Positions 7,146 through 15,359 of a DNA stretch of 64,000 bases are shown in pieces. The position numbers and the translations under genes are program-made. The notes under the pieces are model-generated. The model was not told where the DNA came from, made no database searches, and was given only the letters and a program-made list of their open reading frames with translations. Position 1 is the stretch's first letter. Each line of letters begins with the position of its first letter. The DNA comes from JABCYV01 sp963696025 (GTDB taxonomy: Bacteria; Acidobacteriota; Terriglobia; Terriglobales; Acidobacteriaceae), in contig CAVOII010000010.1 of NCBI GenBank assembly GCA_963696025.1, positions 558,001-622,000 on the forward strand, read 5' to 3'.

Positions 7146-8633
7146 TCAATTTCCCTTATACGCACTGCCCACCTTAATGGCTCTAAACCTCGCCGGTGCC
7201 GCTCCGTGCCCTGTTCCCATCACTTGCTGCGGTTGCCCTTTTCCGCAATGCGGCGTTCCCCACAACACCCACTCGTCGCGCGAGCAGATCGCATCCATGG
7301 AATTCCAGAATTCAGTCGTGATACCTGAATACGATGGGTTCTTTAACATCCGGACGCGCTTGCCGTTCTTGATCTCCCAACCTGCCTCGCATCCAAATTG
7401 AAAGTTGTAGCGCTTGTCGTCGATGGACCAAGAACGGTTCGTCTCCATGTAGATGCCATCATCGGTGGATGTAACAAGTTGCTCGCGGGTCAGCGGCTTT
7501 TCTCCGGGGAGAATACTGATGTTGGTCATGCGAATAATTGGCAGCCGGTTCCAGCTCTCGGCGCGCAGCGTTCCTCCGGAGCGATTGGCGCCGATGGTAT
7601 GGGCCGTCTCCCGCGAACTCAAATATCCGGTGAACAAGCCGTTGCTGATAATCGGAGTGCATTGTGCGGGCACGCCTTCGTCGTCGAATCCAAATGTTCC
7701 GAGTCCTGGCCCGTGTTCCTGGCGGGCGTCGGCCACAATGTTGACCAGATCGCTTCCATAACGCAGCTTGCGCAGCTTGTCGAGGGTGAGAAACGACGTG
7801 CCGGCGAAATTGGCTTCCATGCCAAGCACGCGGTCGAGCTCAATGGGATGGCCGACCGACTCGTGAATCTGCAGGCCAAGCTGGGAGCCGTCAAGAATAA
7901 TATTGAACATGCCTTCTGGACATCGGTCTGCCTTGAGCAACGCGACTGCTTCTTCGCCCACGCGGCGGGCATTTTCTACTAACTTCAACTCTTCAACTAG
8001 CTCGTAACCCTCGTTCTGCCACTGTCCGCCAAAAGAGTTGGGATACGACCGCTTCTGGATTTCGCTGCCCGCAAAAGCGTAAGCCGCGTAGCCCACGCCA
8101 GTGGTGTGTTTGGTCTGATGAATGTTGGCGCCCTCCGAGGAGACGAACCACTGCTCCTCGCGGTGAAAATTCATGTTGGCCTCGGCCAGCGTGACGCCTG
8201 CGACCGAGCGCAACTCGGAATCGATCTTTAACAGTAGCTCGATGTTTTGCTCAACCGAAGTAGTGAAGGGATCAATCTGAATGGGAGTGGCCCATTCGGC
8301 GGTGACTGGCTTCTCCGGCGCCAATTGAATATCGTGCAGCTTCACCCGTGACGACGCCTTGGCAATTTCTACCGCGCGCGCCGCCGTGGCCTCGACTGCC
8401 GGCCGGCTGAGATCGTCGGAGGCCGCGTATCCCCAGGCGCCGTCGGCGATGACTCGCACTCCGATGCCGCGCGACTCTGAATCCGAAGCGTTGCCGACTT
8501 TACCGTTCTTGGTGGAGAGGGCCCGGCTCCGGTCGTCGCCAAGGCGCGCGTCCGCATAGGAAGCCCCGCGAATTGTTGCCATGTTCAGAGCCCAATCAGC
8601 AATGTGTTTCATGGCGAGGTTCAAATCTACCAT
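7146..8633 (-). CDS. tldD: TldD zinc metalloprotease
   Basis: The protein has 495 residues. The catalytic zinc motif HESVGH (residues 257-262, HExxxH) lies in the family signature 'LQIHESVGHPIELDRVLGME'. The C-terminal region has the usual 'NISILPGEKPL' and 'YNFQFGCEAGWEIKNGK' segments. TldD supplies the active site of the TldD/TldE heterodimer, a cytoplasmic protease for extended peptides. It is the first gene of the two-gene set with tldE downstream. No modified-peptide precursor gene was recognised nearby, so a general proteolytic role is more likely than a dedicated maturation role. Confidence 0.95.
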   Translation of the reverse strand: MVDLNLAMKHIADWALNMATIRGASYADARLGDDRSRALSTKNGKVGNASDSESRGIGVRVIADGAWGYAASDDLSRPAVEATAARAVEIAKASSRVKLHDIQLAPEKPVTAEWATPIQIDPFTTSVEQNIELLLKIDSELRSVAGVTLAEANMNFHREEQWFVSSEGANIHQTKHTTGVGYAAYAFAGSEIQKRSYPNSFGGQWQNEGYELVEELKLVENARRVGEEAVALLKADRCPEGMFNIILDGSQLGLQIHESVGHPIELDRVLGMEANFAGTSFLTLDKLRKLRYGSDLVNIVADARQEHGPGLGTFGFDDEGVPAQCTPIISNGLFTGYLSSRETAHTIGANRSGGTLRAESWNRLPIIRMTNISILPGEKPLTREQLVTSTDDGIYMETNRSWSIDDKRYNFQFGCEAGWEIKNGKRVRMLKNPSYSGITTEFWNSMDAICSRDEWVLWGTPHCGKGQPQQVMGTGHGAAPARFRAIKVGSAYKGN

Positions 8634-8864
8634 TCCTTTCGACTAGCTGAACATCATAAGTGTCGCCCGTCACAACCCCCGCTAAATCAAACGATAACTT
8701 CTCGCCTAGCAACATATTCCTCGCATCCGCGTTTATATGCATGACGGAGATTTCGAAGGCGGCACCGAGAGTGCTACGCCGGAAATTGAGCCTTTCTCCA
8801 GCGCAACCCGAAGCGGCAAAGCAGCATCGGGCAAGCGAAGGGCGGAAAGGCAAGAGGAAGATAA

Positions 8865-9986
8865 ATGCGTATCAGCCGCTCAGTTCGTTTCCTGTTGATC
8901 GCGCTCGTCATGCTGGCTGTGCCAGCCGCATCTTTCGCGGGCGTTTTTGTGTCCATCGCGATCGCTCCGCCGGCGCTACCGGTCTACGTGCAGCCGGCTT
9001 GCCCCGCGCCAGGTTATATATGGACGCCTGGTTACTGGGCTTACGGTCCGGATGGTTATTATTGGGTGCCAGGGACGTGGGTAGTGGCTCCCGCGGTGGG
9101 CCTGCTGTGGACTCCGGGTTATTGGGGATGGGGTGGCGGTTTCTACGCCTGGCACGCCGGCTATTGGGGCCCGCACGTCGGTTTTTACGGAGGCATTAAC
9201 TACGGCTTCGGCTATGGCGGCGTCGGCTACCAGGGCGGATATTGGAATCACGGAGTGTTCAATTACAACCGCAGCGTGACCAACGTGAACGTCACCAACA
9301 TTCATAATGTTTACAACACCACGGTCATCAACAACATGACTGTGAACCGCGTTAGCTTCAACGGCGGTAGGGGCGGAGTCGCCGCGCAGCCGACTTCGGC
9401 TGAGCGGATGGCCGAGCAGGAGAGACATGTCGAGCCCACCTCGATGCAAACTCAGCATGAAGAAGCCGCCCGCAGCAACCGAGCGTTGTTGGCCTCGGTG
9501 AATCACGGGAAGCCGGCAATCGCGGCGACCTCGAAGCCTGCAGAATTCAGCCACGGAGTAGTGGCGGCCAAACAGGCAGGCGCGCCGTATCACCCTGCCG
9601 CCGAACGCGCTGCGGGTACACCGGCTAACAACTCAGTTCCTCGGCCAGGAAATAACACGGAGAAGAGTGCTCCTCGCCCGGAAACTACGGCGCGGAACAA
9701 TTCCGTAGCTCGCCCCGGCACTCCTCGCCCGAGCGCCTCTCAAAAAGCGAGTGCGCCTCGTCAGGAAAGTGCGGCTCGTGCCCAGAATGTGCCGCGTCCG
9801 TCGAGTAGCTCGCATGCGCAGACGGCGCCTCGCGCTCAGGTGGCGTCTCATTCAGGCAGTCCTCGTCCGGAGAGTAAACCTCACGCGAGCGCGCCGCACA
9901 GGGAGAGTGTGCCTCATCCACAGAGCGCTCCGCACCCGGAGAAAGAGTCGCATTCTTCCGGCGGCGGCCAAGGAGGACGTCACTAG
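8865..9986 (+). CDS. YXWGXW repeat-containing exported protein
   Basis: The protein has 373 residues. An N-terminal signal peptide ('LLIALVMLAVPAASFAGVFV') is followed by an aromatic repeat region of about 110 residues. This matches the YXWGXW family, with repeats such as 'YIWTPGYWAYGPDGYYWVPG' and 'LLWTPGYWGWGGGFYAW'. An Asn/Val segment ('NVNVTNIHNVYNTTVINN') follows, then a long Pro/Ser/Arg/His-rich low-complexity tail with loose 'APRxES'-like repeats (about residues 250-373). Such proteins are common in Acidobacteriota and predicted to sit in the envelope; no activity is established. The ribosome site AAGAGGAAG precedes the ATG, and a strong terminator follows the stop. Confidence 0.9.
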   Translation: MRISRSVRFLLIALVMLAVPAASFAGVFVSIAIAPPALPVYVQPACPAPGYIWTPGYWAYGPDGYYWVPGTWVVAPAVGLLWTPGYWGWGGGFYAWHAGYWGPHVGFYGGINYGFGYGGVGYQGGYWNHGVFNYNRSVTNVNVTNIHNVYNTTVINNMTVNRVSFNGGRGGVAAQPTSAERMAEQERHVEPTSMQTQHEEAARSNRALLASVNHGKPAIAATSKPAEFSHGVVAAKQAGAPYHPAAERAAGTPANNSVPRPGNNTEKSAPRPETTARNNSVARPGTPRPSASQKASAPRQESAARAQNVPRPSSSSHAQTAPRAQVASHSGSPRPESKPHASAPHRESVPHPQSAPHPEKESHSSGGGQGGRH

Positions 9987-10033
9987 TTGAGTGAATGTAG
10001 CTGCGGGCCGGTGAGTTTCCGGAGACGCAAAAA

Positions 10034-10064
10034 GGGGCGGCTGATGCCGCCCCAGAATTTTTTT
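10034..10064 (+). terminator. Rho-independent terminator after the YXWGXW gene
   Basis: A perfect 8-bp GC stem (GGGGCGGC-TGAT-GCCGCCCC, 10034-10053) is followed closely by a run of seven T (10058-10064). It is 48 bp after the stop of the YXWGXW gene. Confidence 0.92.
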
Positions 10065-10080
10065 CGAGAATTTCGCAGCG

Positions 10081-10569
10081 CTAAAGCCACGCTGCGGTCT
10101 GGGTCACTGCCTGAAACTCGGCGGCGCACGCTTCGATGCACGCAACCGTTCCGCCTCGCGGCCTTTCCCGCAGTAGATGCCAGGCTTCCTCGTACCGTCC
10201 ATACTTTGACTTCTTCAGCTTGGGATACAGTCCAATGCTCTCCTGCCCCTGAAACTTCTCCGCCGGGTTGATGTACCAGATATCCTCCGGGATCAAATAT
10301 GCCGCCACAAAATCAAACGGATCGCCCTCATAAGGACCACGGCAGCCGCGCACCGTGCACGAGTAGCCTTCGTTGTCTCGGAACATGGTGGACTTCACCT
10401 GCACCCGTACAAATCGCCCCTCACACTCCACAGCGAAGTCGTACCGCGCTGTCTCTCCCCAGGGCTTCGTCACTTGCAAGACCTGCTCCGCCGCCCGCGC
10501 CATAAACCGCAACTCCGCCCACTTACCCCGCAACTTGGGATGCTTGATATTCATTCCTTTATTTTTCAT
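10081..10569 (-). CDS. PD-(D/E)XK endonuclease-like protein (group I intron endonuclease family, PDDEXK_5)
   Basis: This 162-residue single-domain protein has the order expected for the PDDEXK_5 fold: 'KLRGKWAELRFMARAAEQ' (Glu on the first helix), then 'VTKPWGETARYDFAVECEGRF' (Asp), then 'VRVQVKST' (the QxK of the catalytic strand). These would form a metal-dependent nuclease site. The family includes group I intron homing endonucleases, but most bacterial members are stand-alone and uncharacterised. No intron or rRNA gene is adjacent. The start at 10569 is used; Met6 (10554) is an alternative. It is convergent with the YXWGXW gene. Confidence 0.75.
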   Translation of the reverse strand: MKNKGMNIKHPKLRGKWAELRFMARAAEQVLQVTKPWGETARYDFAVECEGRFVRVQVKSTMFRDNEGYSCTVRGCRGPYEGDPFDFVAAYLIPEDIWYINPAEKFQGQESIGLYPKLKKSKYGRYEEAWHLLRERPRGGTVACIEACAAEFQAVTQTAAWL

Positions 10570-10607
10570 TTGGCCCGCTTTTCATTGGAATGACGCGCAA
10601 TAAAAAA

Positions 10608-10627
10608 CACGGCCACCTGCGGCCGTG
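10608..10627 (-). terminator. Candidate minus-strand terminator
   Basis: A 7-bp GC stem (CACGGCC/GGCCGTG, 6-nt loop) is followed on the minus strand by TGTTTTTTA. It lies upstream of the nuclease-like gene and could stop minus-strand transcripts coming from the ahcY side. Confidence 0.6.
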
Positions 10628-10758
10628 ACGCTACTCACACAATCATAGTTCAGTTTCGCAGAGGGTTAGGGGATAAGGGAAGGTGCCGGAAGTACACGCG
10701 GGGAATCGGAGTTCTAACCGGTGTCATCCCGCAAAGCGACGCCGAACGATGAAGAGCA

Positions 10759-11019
10759 TTGGAGAAAGTGGTTGATTACCTAAAGCTGGAAAGAAAGAAG
10801 GTCCTCACTGTCGGAGATCCGGAATTGAAGGCTGCTTTTGACGCACGGAATCTGATCATCCACGAGTTGGAAGTCGACTTCTCCAAATCACCAAAGCGAG
10901 GAAAACGAACGCGCACACAAAGACAGCGTAAGGACATGGTCGCTTACACAAACGTGGTCTTCAAAATAGCAGCAGGCTTCCTAACAGAAGTGGAGAAGAA
11001 ACTACCTCTACCCGATTAG
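10759..11019 (+). CDS. Small protein with HEPN-like RX4H motif, possibly 5'-truncated
   Basis: The frame encodes 86 residues from a TTG at 10759 and is bounded upstream by a TGA at 10750-10752. The middle reads 'KAAFDARNLIIHELEVDF', where Arg30 and His35 form the RxxxxH pattern (often RNxxxH) characteristic of HEPN ribonuclease domains. Basic residues ('KRGKRTRTQRQRKD') follow, then a C-terminal helix. HEPN domains are usually longer (about 110-150 residues), and the beginning starts mid-helix without a ribosome site, so the gene may have lost its 5' end. No partner antitoxin such as MNT is adjacent. The HEPN assignment rests only on the motif and helical content. Confidence 0.45.
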   Translation: MEKVVDYLKLERKKVLTVGDPELKAAFDARNLIIHELEVDFSKSPKRGKRTRTQRQRKDMVAYTNVVFKIAAGFLTEVEKKLPLPD

Positions 11020-11132
11020 TTCACCCAGCGGCAGCCCCATCGCGCCAAACGCCGGCCGGCCTAGCCGCTAAAAGCCGCTCTTACAACACGGTTTTCTAAC
11101 GCGGCGCTAAAGCGCTGCTCCACCCAAAAACA

Positions 11133-11158
11133 AATGGGGCGGCTCACGCCGCCCCATT
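11133..11158 (-). terminator. Rho-independent terminator of ahcY
   Basis: A perfect 11-bp stem with a 4-nt loop (AATGGGGCGGC and its complement). On the minus strand the tail is TGTTTTTGGG. It lies about 50 bp beyond the ahcY stop. Confidence 0.85.
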
Positions 11159-11178
11159 AATGTTATCCCGGCGAACTC

Positions 11179-11202
11179 GCGGGCGAGGCGCCCGCGCCAC
11201 AC
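11179..11202 (-). repeat. GC-rich palindromic repeat (GTGTGGCGCGGGCG...CGCCCGC), intergenic copy
   Basis: Read on the minus strand this is GTGTGGCGCGGGCG followed by CCTCGCCCGC, a near-palindrome. Related copies lie at 16518-16541 and, inside a coding gene, at 23209-23231 and 23338-23360. Confidence 0.75.
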
Positions 11203-11205
11203 GAG

Positions 11206-12483
11206 CTACGTTCCTTCCGACCAGCCCGCCAGATACTCTTCCTGCTCCGCCGTCAGCTTGTCGATCTTGATACCGACGGACTCCAGCTTGAGCCGCGCCA
11301 CTCGCTTATCCAGATCATCCGGCACGCGGTGAACTTTCTTCTCCAGCGTTTTGTAATTCTTCACCATGTACTCGACCGAAAGCGCCTGATCGGCGAAGCT
11401 CATGTCCATTACGGACGCGGGATGGCCCTCGGCCGAAGCCAGATTAATCAGACGGCCTTCGCCCAGCAGATTGATCTTGCGGCCGTCTTTCAAGGAATAC
11501 TCTTCGACGGAATTGCGCGTGGTGCGCTTGGAGGAGGACATCTTTTCCAGAGCCGGAATATCGATCTCGACGTTGAAGTGGCCCGAGTTCGAGATAATTG
11601 CCCCGTCCTTCATAATCTCGAAGTGGTCCTTGGTGAGGACGCTCTTGTTACCAGTCACGGTGCAGAAGACATCTCCGATCCTGGCCGCCTCGGTCATGGA
11701 CATCACGCGGAAGCCGTCCATCACCGCTTCCAGCGCCTTGGTTGGATCTATCTCAGTGACGATGACTTCCGCGCCAGCGCCACGTGCGCGGCTGGCAAGC
11801 CCGCGTCCGCACCAGCCATATCCGGCGATAACGAATTTCGACCCTGCCAGCAAATAGTTCGTGGCCCGAATAATGCCGTCAATCGTCGACTGGCCCGTCC
11901 CGTAGCGATTGTCGAACAGATGCTTGGTGTCGGCGTCGTTCACGGCGACGATCGGAAAACGCAGCACGCCTTCCTTCGCCATGGCGCGGAGACGAATCAC
12001 GCCGGTAGTGGTCTCCTCGGTTCCGCCAATCACGCCGTTAAGCGCGTCTTGCCGCTTGGTGTGAAGAATGGTCACGAGATCAGCGCCATCGTCCATGGTG
12101 ATGTGGGGCTTGTGGTCGATGGCTGCCAGGATGTGGCTGTAATAAGTGTCGTTGTCCTCGCCCTTGATGGCGAAGACGGGAATGCCGTGGTCGCGCACCA
12201 GACTGGCGGCGACATCGTCCTGGGTGGAAAGCGGATTGGAAGCGCAGAGCACCACATCGGCGCCGCCGTCACGCAGACAGATCGCGAGATTCGCGGTCTC
12301 AGCGGTTACATGCAGGCACGCGGATACGCGGATGCCGGTCAGTGGCTGGTTCTTGATGAATTCTTTGCGGATGATTTGCAGAACTTTCATCGACTGGTTG
12401 GCCCAGTCGATGCGCCTTTTGCCAAGATCTGCGAAGTCCGGATTCTTGATATCACAATTCAATTGCGTCGCTGTCGTAGACAT
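11206..12483 (-). CDS. ahcY: Adenosylhomocysteinase
   Basis: The protein has 425 residues from the ATG at 12483, which has the ribosome site GGAGAAG; a longer frame to 12624 lacks support. It hydrolyses S-adenosylhomocysteine to adenosine and homocysteine, using bound NAD. The NAD-binding fold is clear ('FVIAGYGWCGRGLASRARG', 'VIVTEIDPTKALEAVMDGF'). Upstream are 'VSACLHVTAETANLAICLRD' and the catalytic 'MDDGADL' region. It ends 'EYLAGWSEGT' rather than in the Tyr-Arg-Tyr tail of the longer eukaryotic forms. It follows metK on the same strand, pairing SAM synthesis with SAH removal. Confidence 0.97.
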   Translation of the reverse strand: MSTTATQLNCDIKNPDFADLGKRRIDWANQSMKVLQIIRKEFIKNQPLTGIRVSACLHVTAETANLAICLRDGGADVVLCASNPLSTQDDVAASLVRDHGIPVFAIKGEDNDTYYSHILAAIDHKPHITMDDGADLVTILHTKRQDALNGVIGGTEETTTGVIRLRAMAKEGVLRFPIVAVNDADTKHLFDNRYGTGQSTIDGIIRATNYLLAGSKFVIAGYGWCGRGLASRARGAGAEVIVTEIDPTKALEAVMDGFRVMSMTEAARIGDVFCTVTGNKSVLTKDHFEIMKDGAIISNSGHFNVEIDIPALEKMSSSKRTTRNSVEEYSLKDGRKINLLGEGRLINLASAEGHPASVMDMSFADQALSVEYMVKNYKTLEKKVHRVPDDLDKRVARLKLESVGIKIDKLTAEQEEYLAGWSEGT

Positions 12484-12644
12484 ACTTCTCCTGTGACGCT
12501 TAAGAAATGATGAAGATTCTGCTTTGATTACGGATGAACATCTACAGCCATTCAGAATACACGAACCTGGGGAAATTGAAGGGGCACGAATGGCACCACT
12601 CGTACCCCTGTCCGAAAATCTCAAATGCCATTCCCGAACGATTC

Positions 12645-13829
12645 TTACTTGCTCACAGCATGAGCTACTGGCTCGTGCAAACCAGCATCGGTGGCCAGTT
12701 TAGCTGCCTTATCGGTTGCTTCCCAGGTGAAGTCCGGATCAGTGCGGCCAAAGTGACCATAGGCCGCGGTTTTGCAATAAATAGGCCGGCGAAGATTCAA
12801 CGAGTTAATGATGCCCTTGGGCGTCAGCTTGAAATGGGAGCGAACGAGAGCAGGCAGACTTGCTGGATCCACCTTTGCCGTGCCAAAGGCTTCGACCAGT
12901 ATGCTGACGGGTTCGGCGACGCCGATGGCGTAGGCGAGTTGCACCTCGCAACGATCGGCGAGGCCAGCGGCAACGATGTTCTTGGCGATGTGACGTGCCA
13001 TATAAGCGGCCGAGCGGTCGACCTTGGTTGGGTCTTTGCCGCTGAAGGCGCCGCCGCCATGACGTCCCATGCCCCCGTAGGTGTCCACGATAATCTTGCG
13101 CCCGGTGAGGCCAGTGTCGCCCATGGGCCCGCCGATCACAAAACGTCCGGTGGGATTGATGTGATATTTCGTGTCCTGATCGAGCAGGTGGGCCGGGATG
13201 GTGGCTTGAATTACGTGCTTCAGGATGTCACTGCGTAGTTCATCATTGCCGACAGTTTCGGCATGCTGCGTTGAGATTACGACCGCATCCACACGCAGGG
13301 GCTTGTGATGTTCGTCGTATTCCACCGTGACCTGAGACTTACCATCGGGCCGCAAGTAGGGCAACTTCCCATGTTTCCGGACGTCGGAAAGGCGCATGGT
13401 CAGCTTGTGCGCCAACGAGATAGGCATGGGCATCAGTTCCTGCGTCTCATTGCAGGCAAATCCAAACATCATTCCCTGGTCGCCGGCGCCGCCGGTGTCC
13501 ACGCCCATGGCGATGTCGCCGGATTGTTTATTGATACTGGAGATCACAGCGCACGTGTTGGAGTCGAAGCCGTAGAGGGCGTTGTTGTAGCCGATGGAGG
13601 AAATCGTCCCTCGCACCAGCGCCTGAAAATCCACATAAGCCTTGGTAGTGATTTCCCCTGCGATCACCACCAGCCCGGTAGCGGTCAGGGTTTCGCAGGC
13701 CACTCGGCTAGTCGGGTCTTCGCTGAGGCAGGCATCCAGAACGGCGTCGGAAATCTGGTCGGCAATCTTATCGGGGTGGCCCTCAGTTACGGATTCGGAG
13801 GTAAAAAGATAACGGGTTTTTGATGACAA
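12645..13829 (-). CDS. metK: S-adenosylmethionine synthetase
   Basis: The protein has 394 residues and makes SAM from methionine and ATP. Family motifs are intact: 'ESVTEGHPDKIADQISD', 'GAGDQGMMFGFACNET', 'GGGAFSGKDPTKVDRSAAY' and 'HFGRTDPDFTWE'. The start is a TTG at 13829 with GGAG seven bases upstream; the nearby ATG (AAAATGC) is in another frame. It is upstream of ahcY on the same strand with a 161-bp gap, which contains an imperfect hairpin (AGGGGcACGA/TCGTaCCCCT). No recognised SAM riboswitch was seen before the gene. Confidence 0.97.
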   Translation of the reverse strand: MSSKTRYLFTSESVTEGHPDKIADQISDAVLDACLSEDPTSRVACETLTATGLVVIAGEITTKAYVDFQALVRGTISSIGYNNALYGFDSNTCAVISSINKQSGDIAMGVDTGGAGDQGMMFGFACNETQELMPMPISLAHKLTMRLSDVRKHGKLPYLRPDGKSQVTVEYDEHHKPLRVDAVVISTQHAETVGNDELRSDILKHVIQATIPAHLLDQDTKYHINPTGRFVIGGPMGDTGLTGRKIIVDTYGGMGRHGGGAFSGKDPTKVDRSAAYMARHIAKNIVAAGLADRCEVQLAYAIGVAEPVSILVEAFGTAKVDPASLPALVRSHFKLTPKGIINSLNLRRPIYCKTAAYGHFGRTDPDFTWEATDKAAKLATDAGLHEPVAHAVSK

Positions 13830-14049
13830 GCATTTTCTCCTTCAAGCAATGGGGCGTCTCGTCCGGCGGGGCTATGAGAATACAAACGACCGCAAAATGA
13901 ACACCTTACGGTGTATATAAACTACCAGAGACGGGCCGAGCACGCAACGATTTTTGGCCGGCGGTTTTCGCGCGCGCAGTGGCCTGCATAGGCAAGGCAA
14001 ATCTTTGATCGGAACGAAGTTATCGAAACGTGATTGAGGCAAGCACGAA

Positions 14050-14913
14050 TTACGGTGGAGGAGTCTGGGCTGCTTCCGGCGCTTGGTTCGTCGGCGTCGA
14101 TCGCAACCCATTCCGGTCAAAGACAAGCGTCTTTACCTGCTCGTAGTCTCCCTGGACTGGAAGCTTCTTGCCGTTGAAGGAGAAGTCCAGAGCGCCCACG
14201 TCGCCGGCGCGGACCACGACCTCTTTTTGACCCTGCACTGACTTCTCCCCAGGGGCGATCAGGGTGTCGTTCATGATCTGTTTGCCGTCTACCGTAATGG
14301 TAAGCCATGAATTTTCTCGGGCCGAAATCAACACCACAAAGGCGTCAGACGCAGGGCCCGAGCTGGGTGTCGCTGCCGAAGATTCTGCCGTGCTCACGCT
14401 GGCGGTGCTAGGAGCGGCCAAAGATTCAGACGCCGCAGGCTTTTTTGTGTCAGTATTCGCAGGCGCTGGCGGTGAAGTCTGGTTATCGGCCGGTGCTGTT
14501 TCTACACTCGGACTGGCGGATCTTTCCCGCGAGTGGAAGCCCCAAAGCGCAAAACCCAAAGCCACGAGTAAAAGGATAACGGCAAGCACGCCCCACGGGA
14601 TCCGAGCGGCTGCCTGGGTGTCTTCCTCGGTTCTCAGCTCCAATTCGCGGACGGCCTCCGGTTGCTTCTCGGGTTGCGCCGTCCCAGAGGCCAGCAGGTA
14701 TTCGGAGATGGTTTGTTCTTCGTCCATACCGAGATGGCGGGCGTAAGCGCGAACGAAGCCCTTATTAAAGATGCCGCCGGGAAGTTGCTCGAAGTGTTCT
14801 TCCTCCAAAGCTCGGAGGAAGCGCGTGCCGATTTTGGTGGACAGGGAGATTTCGTCCAGCGTGACTTTCCGCTGCTCGCGTTCCCGTTTCAATCGCGCGC
14901 CAAATGATTCCAC
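14050..14913 (-). CDS. RodZ-like helix-turn-helix membrane protein
   Basis: The protein has 287 residues. An N-terminal HTH_25/XRE-like domain ('FGARLKREREQRKVTLDEIS', then 'GGIFNKGFVRAYARHLGMD') is followed by one membrane segment (about 105-123, 'WGVLAVILLLVALGFALW'). A Ser/Ala/Thr/Pro-rich linker leads to a C-terminal DUF4115 domain (about 195-270, 'ARENSWLTITVDGKQIMNDT'). This is the RodZ architecture, a cytoskeletal partner of MreB in rod-shape maintenance. The start is a GTG at 14913 with a strong GGAGGAG. No mre genes are nearby, so a different role for this member is possible. Confidence 0.85.
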   Translation of the reverse strand: MESFGARLKREREQRKVTLDEISLSTKIGTRFLRALEEEHFEQLPGGIFNKGFVRAYARHLGMDEEQTISEYLLASGTAQPEKQPEAVRELELRTEEDTQAAARIPWGVLAVILLLVALGFALWGFHSRERSASPSVETAPADNQTSPPAPANTDTKKPAASESLAAPSTASVSTAESSAATPSSGPASDAFVVLISARENSWLTITVDGKQIMNDTLIAPGEKSVQGQKEVVVRAGDVGALDFSFNGKKLPVQGDYEQVKTLVFDRNGLRSTPTNQAPEAAQTPPP

Positions 14914-15004
14914 GCGCTCTCCTCCCCCGGACGGCTACAGCCTAAGTCCGGTTTGCCCATAAATATATGTTAAATCGAGGGCTGCGGAACGGATGAAAAT
15001 GCGG

Positions 15005-15160
15005 GTAGTGGTGCAGTTTGGTTGTCATCCTGAGCAAGCGTTCTTTGCGCAGTGAAAGCCTGCCCTGAGCGTAGTCGAAGGGGATTCGGGCGAGCCACGC
15101 GAGGCCTCGGGTTCTTTGCGAGGCAATAATCGCGTGTTTGGCTCGCTTCCTTCTCAAATG
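15005..15160 (+). repeat. Long dispersed repeat; exact 52-bp inverted copy at 49793-49844
   Basis: Bases 15005-15056 are exactly the reverse complement of 49793-49844. A second block (about 15112-15158, including GCAATAATCGCGTGTTTGGC) matches the reverse complement of about 49724-49770 with a few mismatches. The repeat includes the GTCATCCTGAGC...TAGTCGAAGG motif common to other intergenic copies. The 445-bp gap between the RodZ-like gene and the diguanylate cyclase holds no other feature. Confidence 0.8.
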
Positions 15161-15359
15161 GCACCACTACTAAAATGCCGCTGGGGCCGGAACCGCAGTA
15201 TTAACGGTTACAAATAAATCGGACTTACTGTGCGGAACGGCTCCCGGCGTCCTTTTGACACGTGGCTTCAAGGGTACGCGTTACTTTGGTTGGTTGCCCG
15301 TCCTTTCCGGCGCCGCTTATAATTTCAGCACTTCCCGCTCGCATTGAGGACCGCTGTTC

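Noticed and set aside
8596..8853. 85-residue minus-strand frame upstream of tldD
   Set aside because: It overlaps the tldD start in another frame, has no ribosome site and no family match.
11329..12510. 393-residue plus-strand frame
   Set aside because: Antisense shadow of ahcY; composition rich in His/Val/Gly without domain sense.
12484..12644. SAH or SAM riboswitch before ahcY or metK
   Set aside because: Only an imperfect hairpin is present in the metK-ahcY gap, and 13830-14049 shows no known aptamer core. Covariance-model search would be needed.
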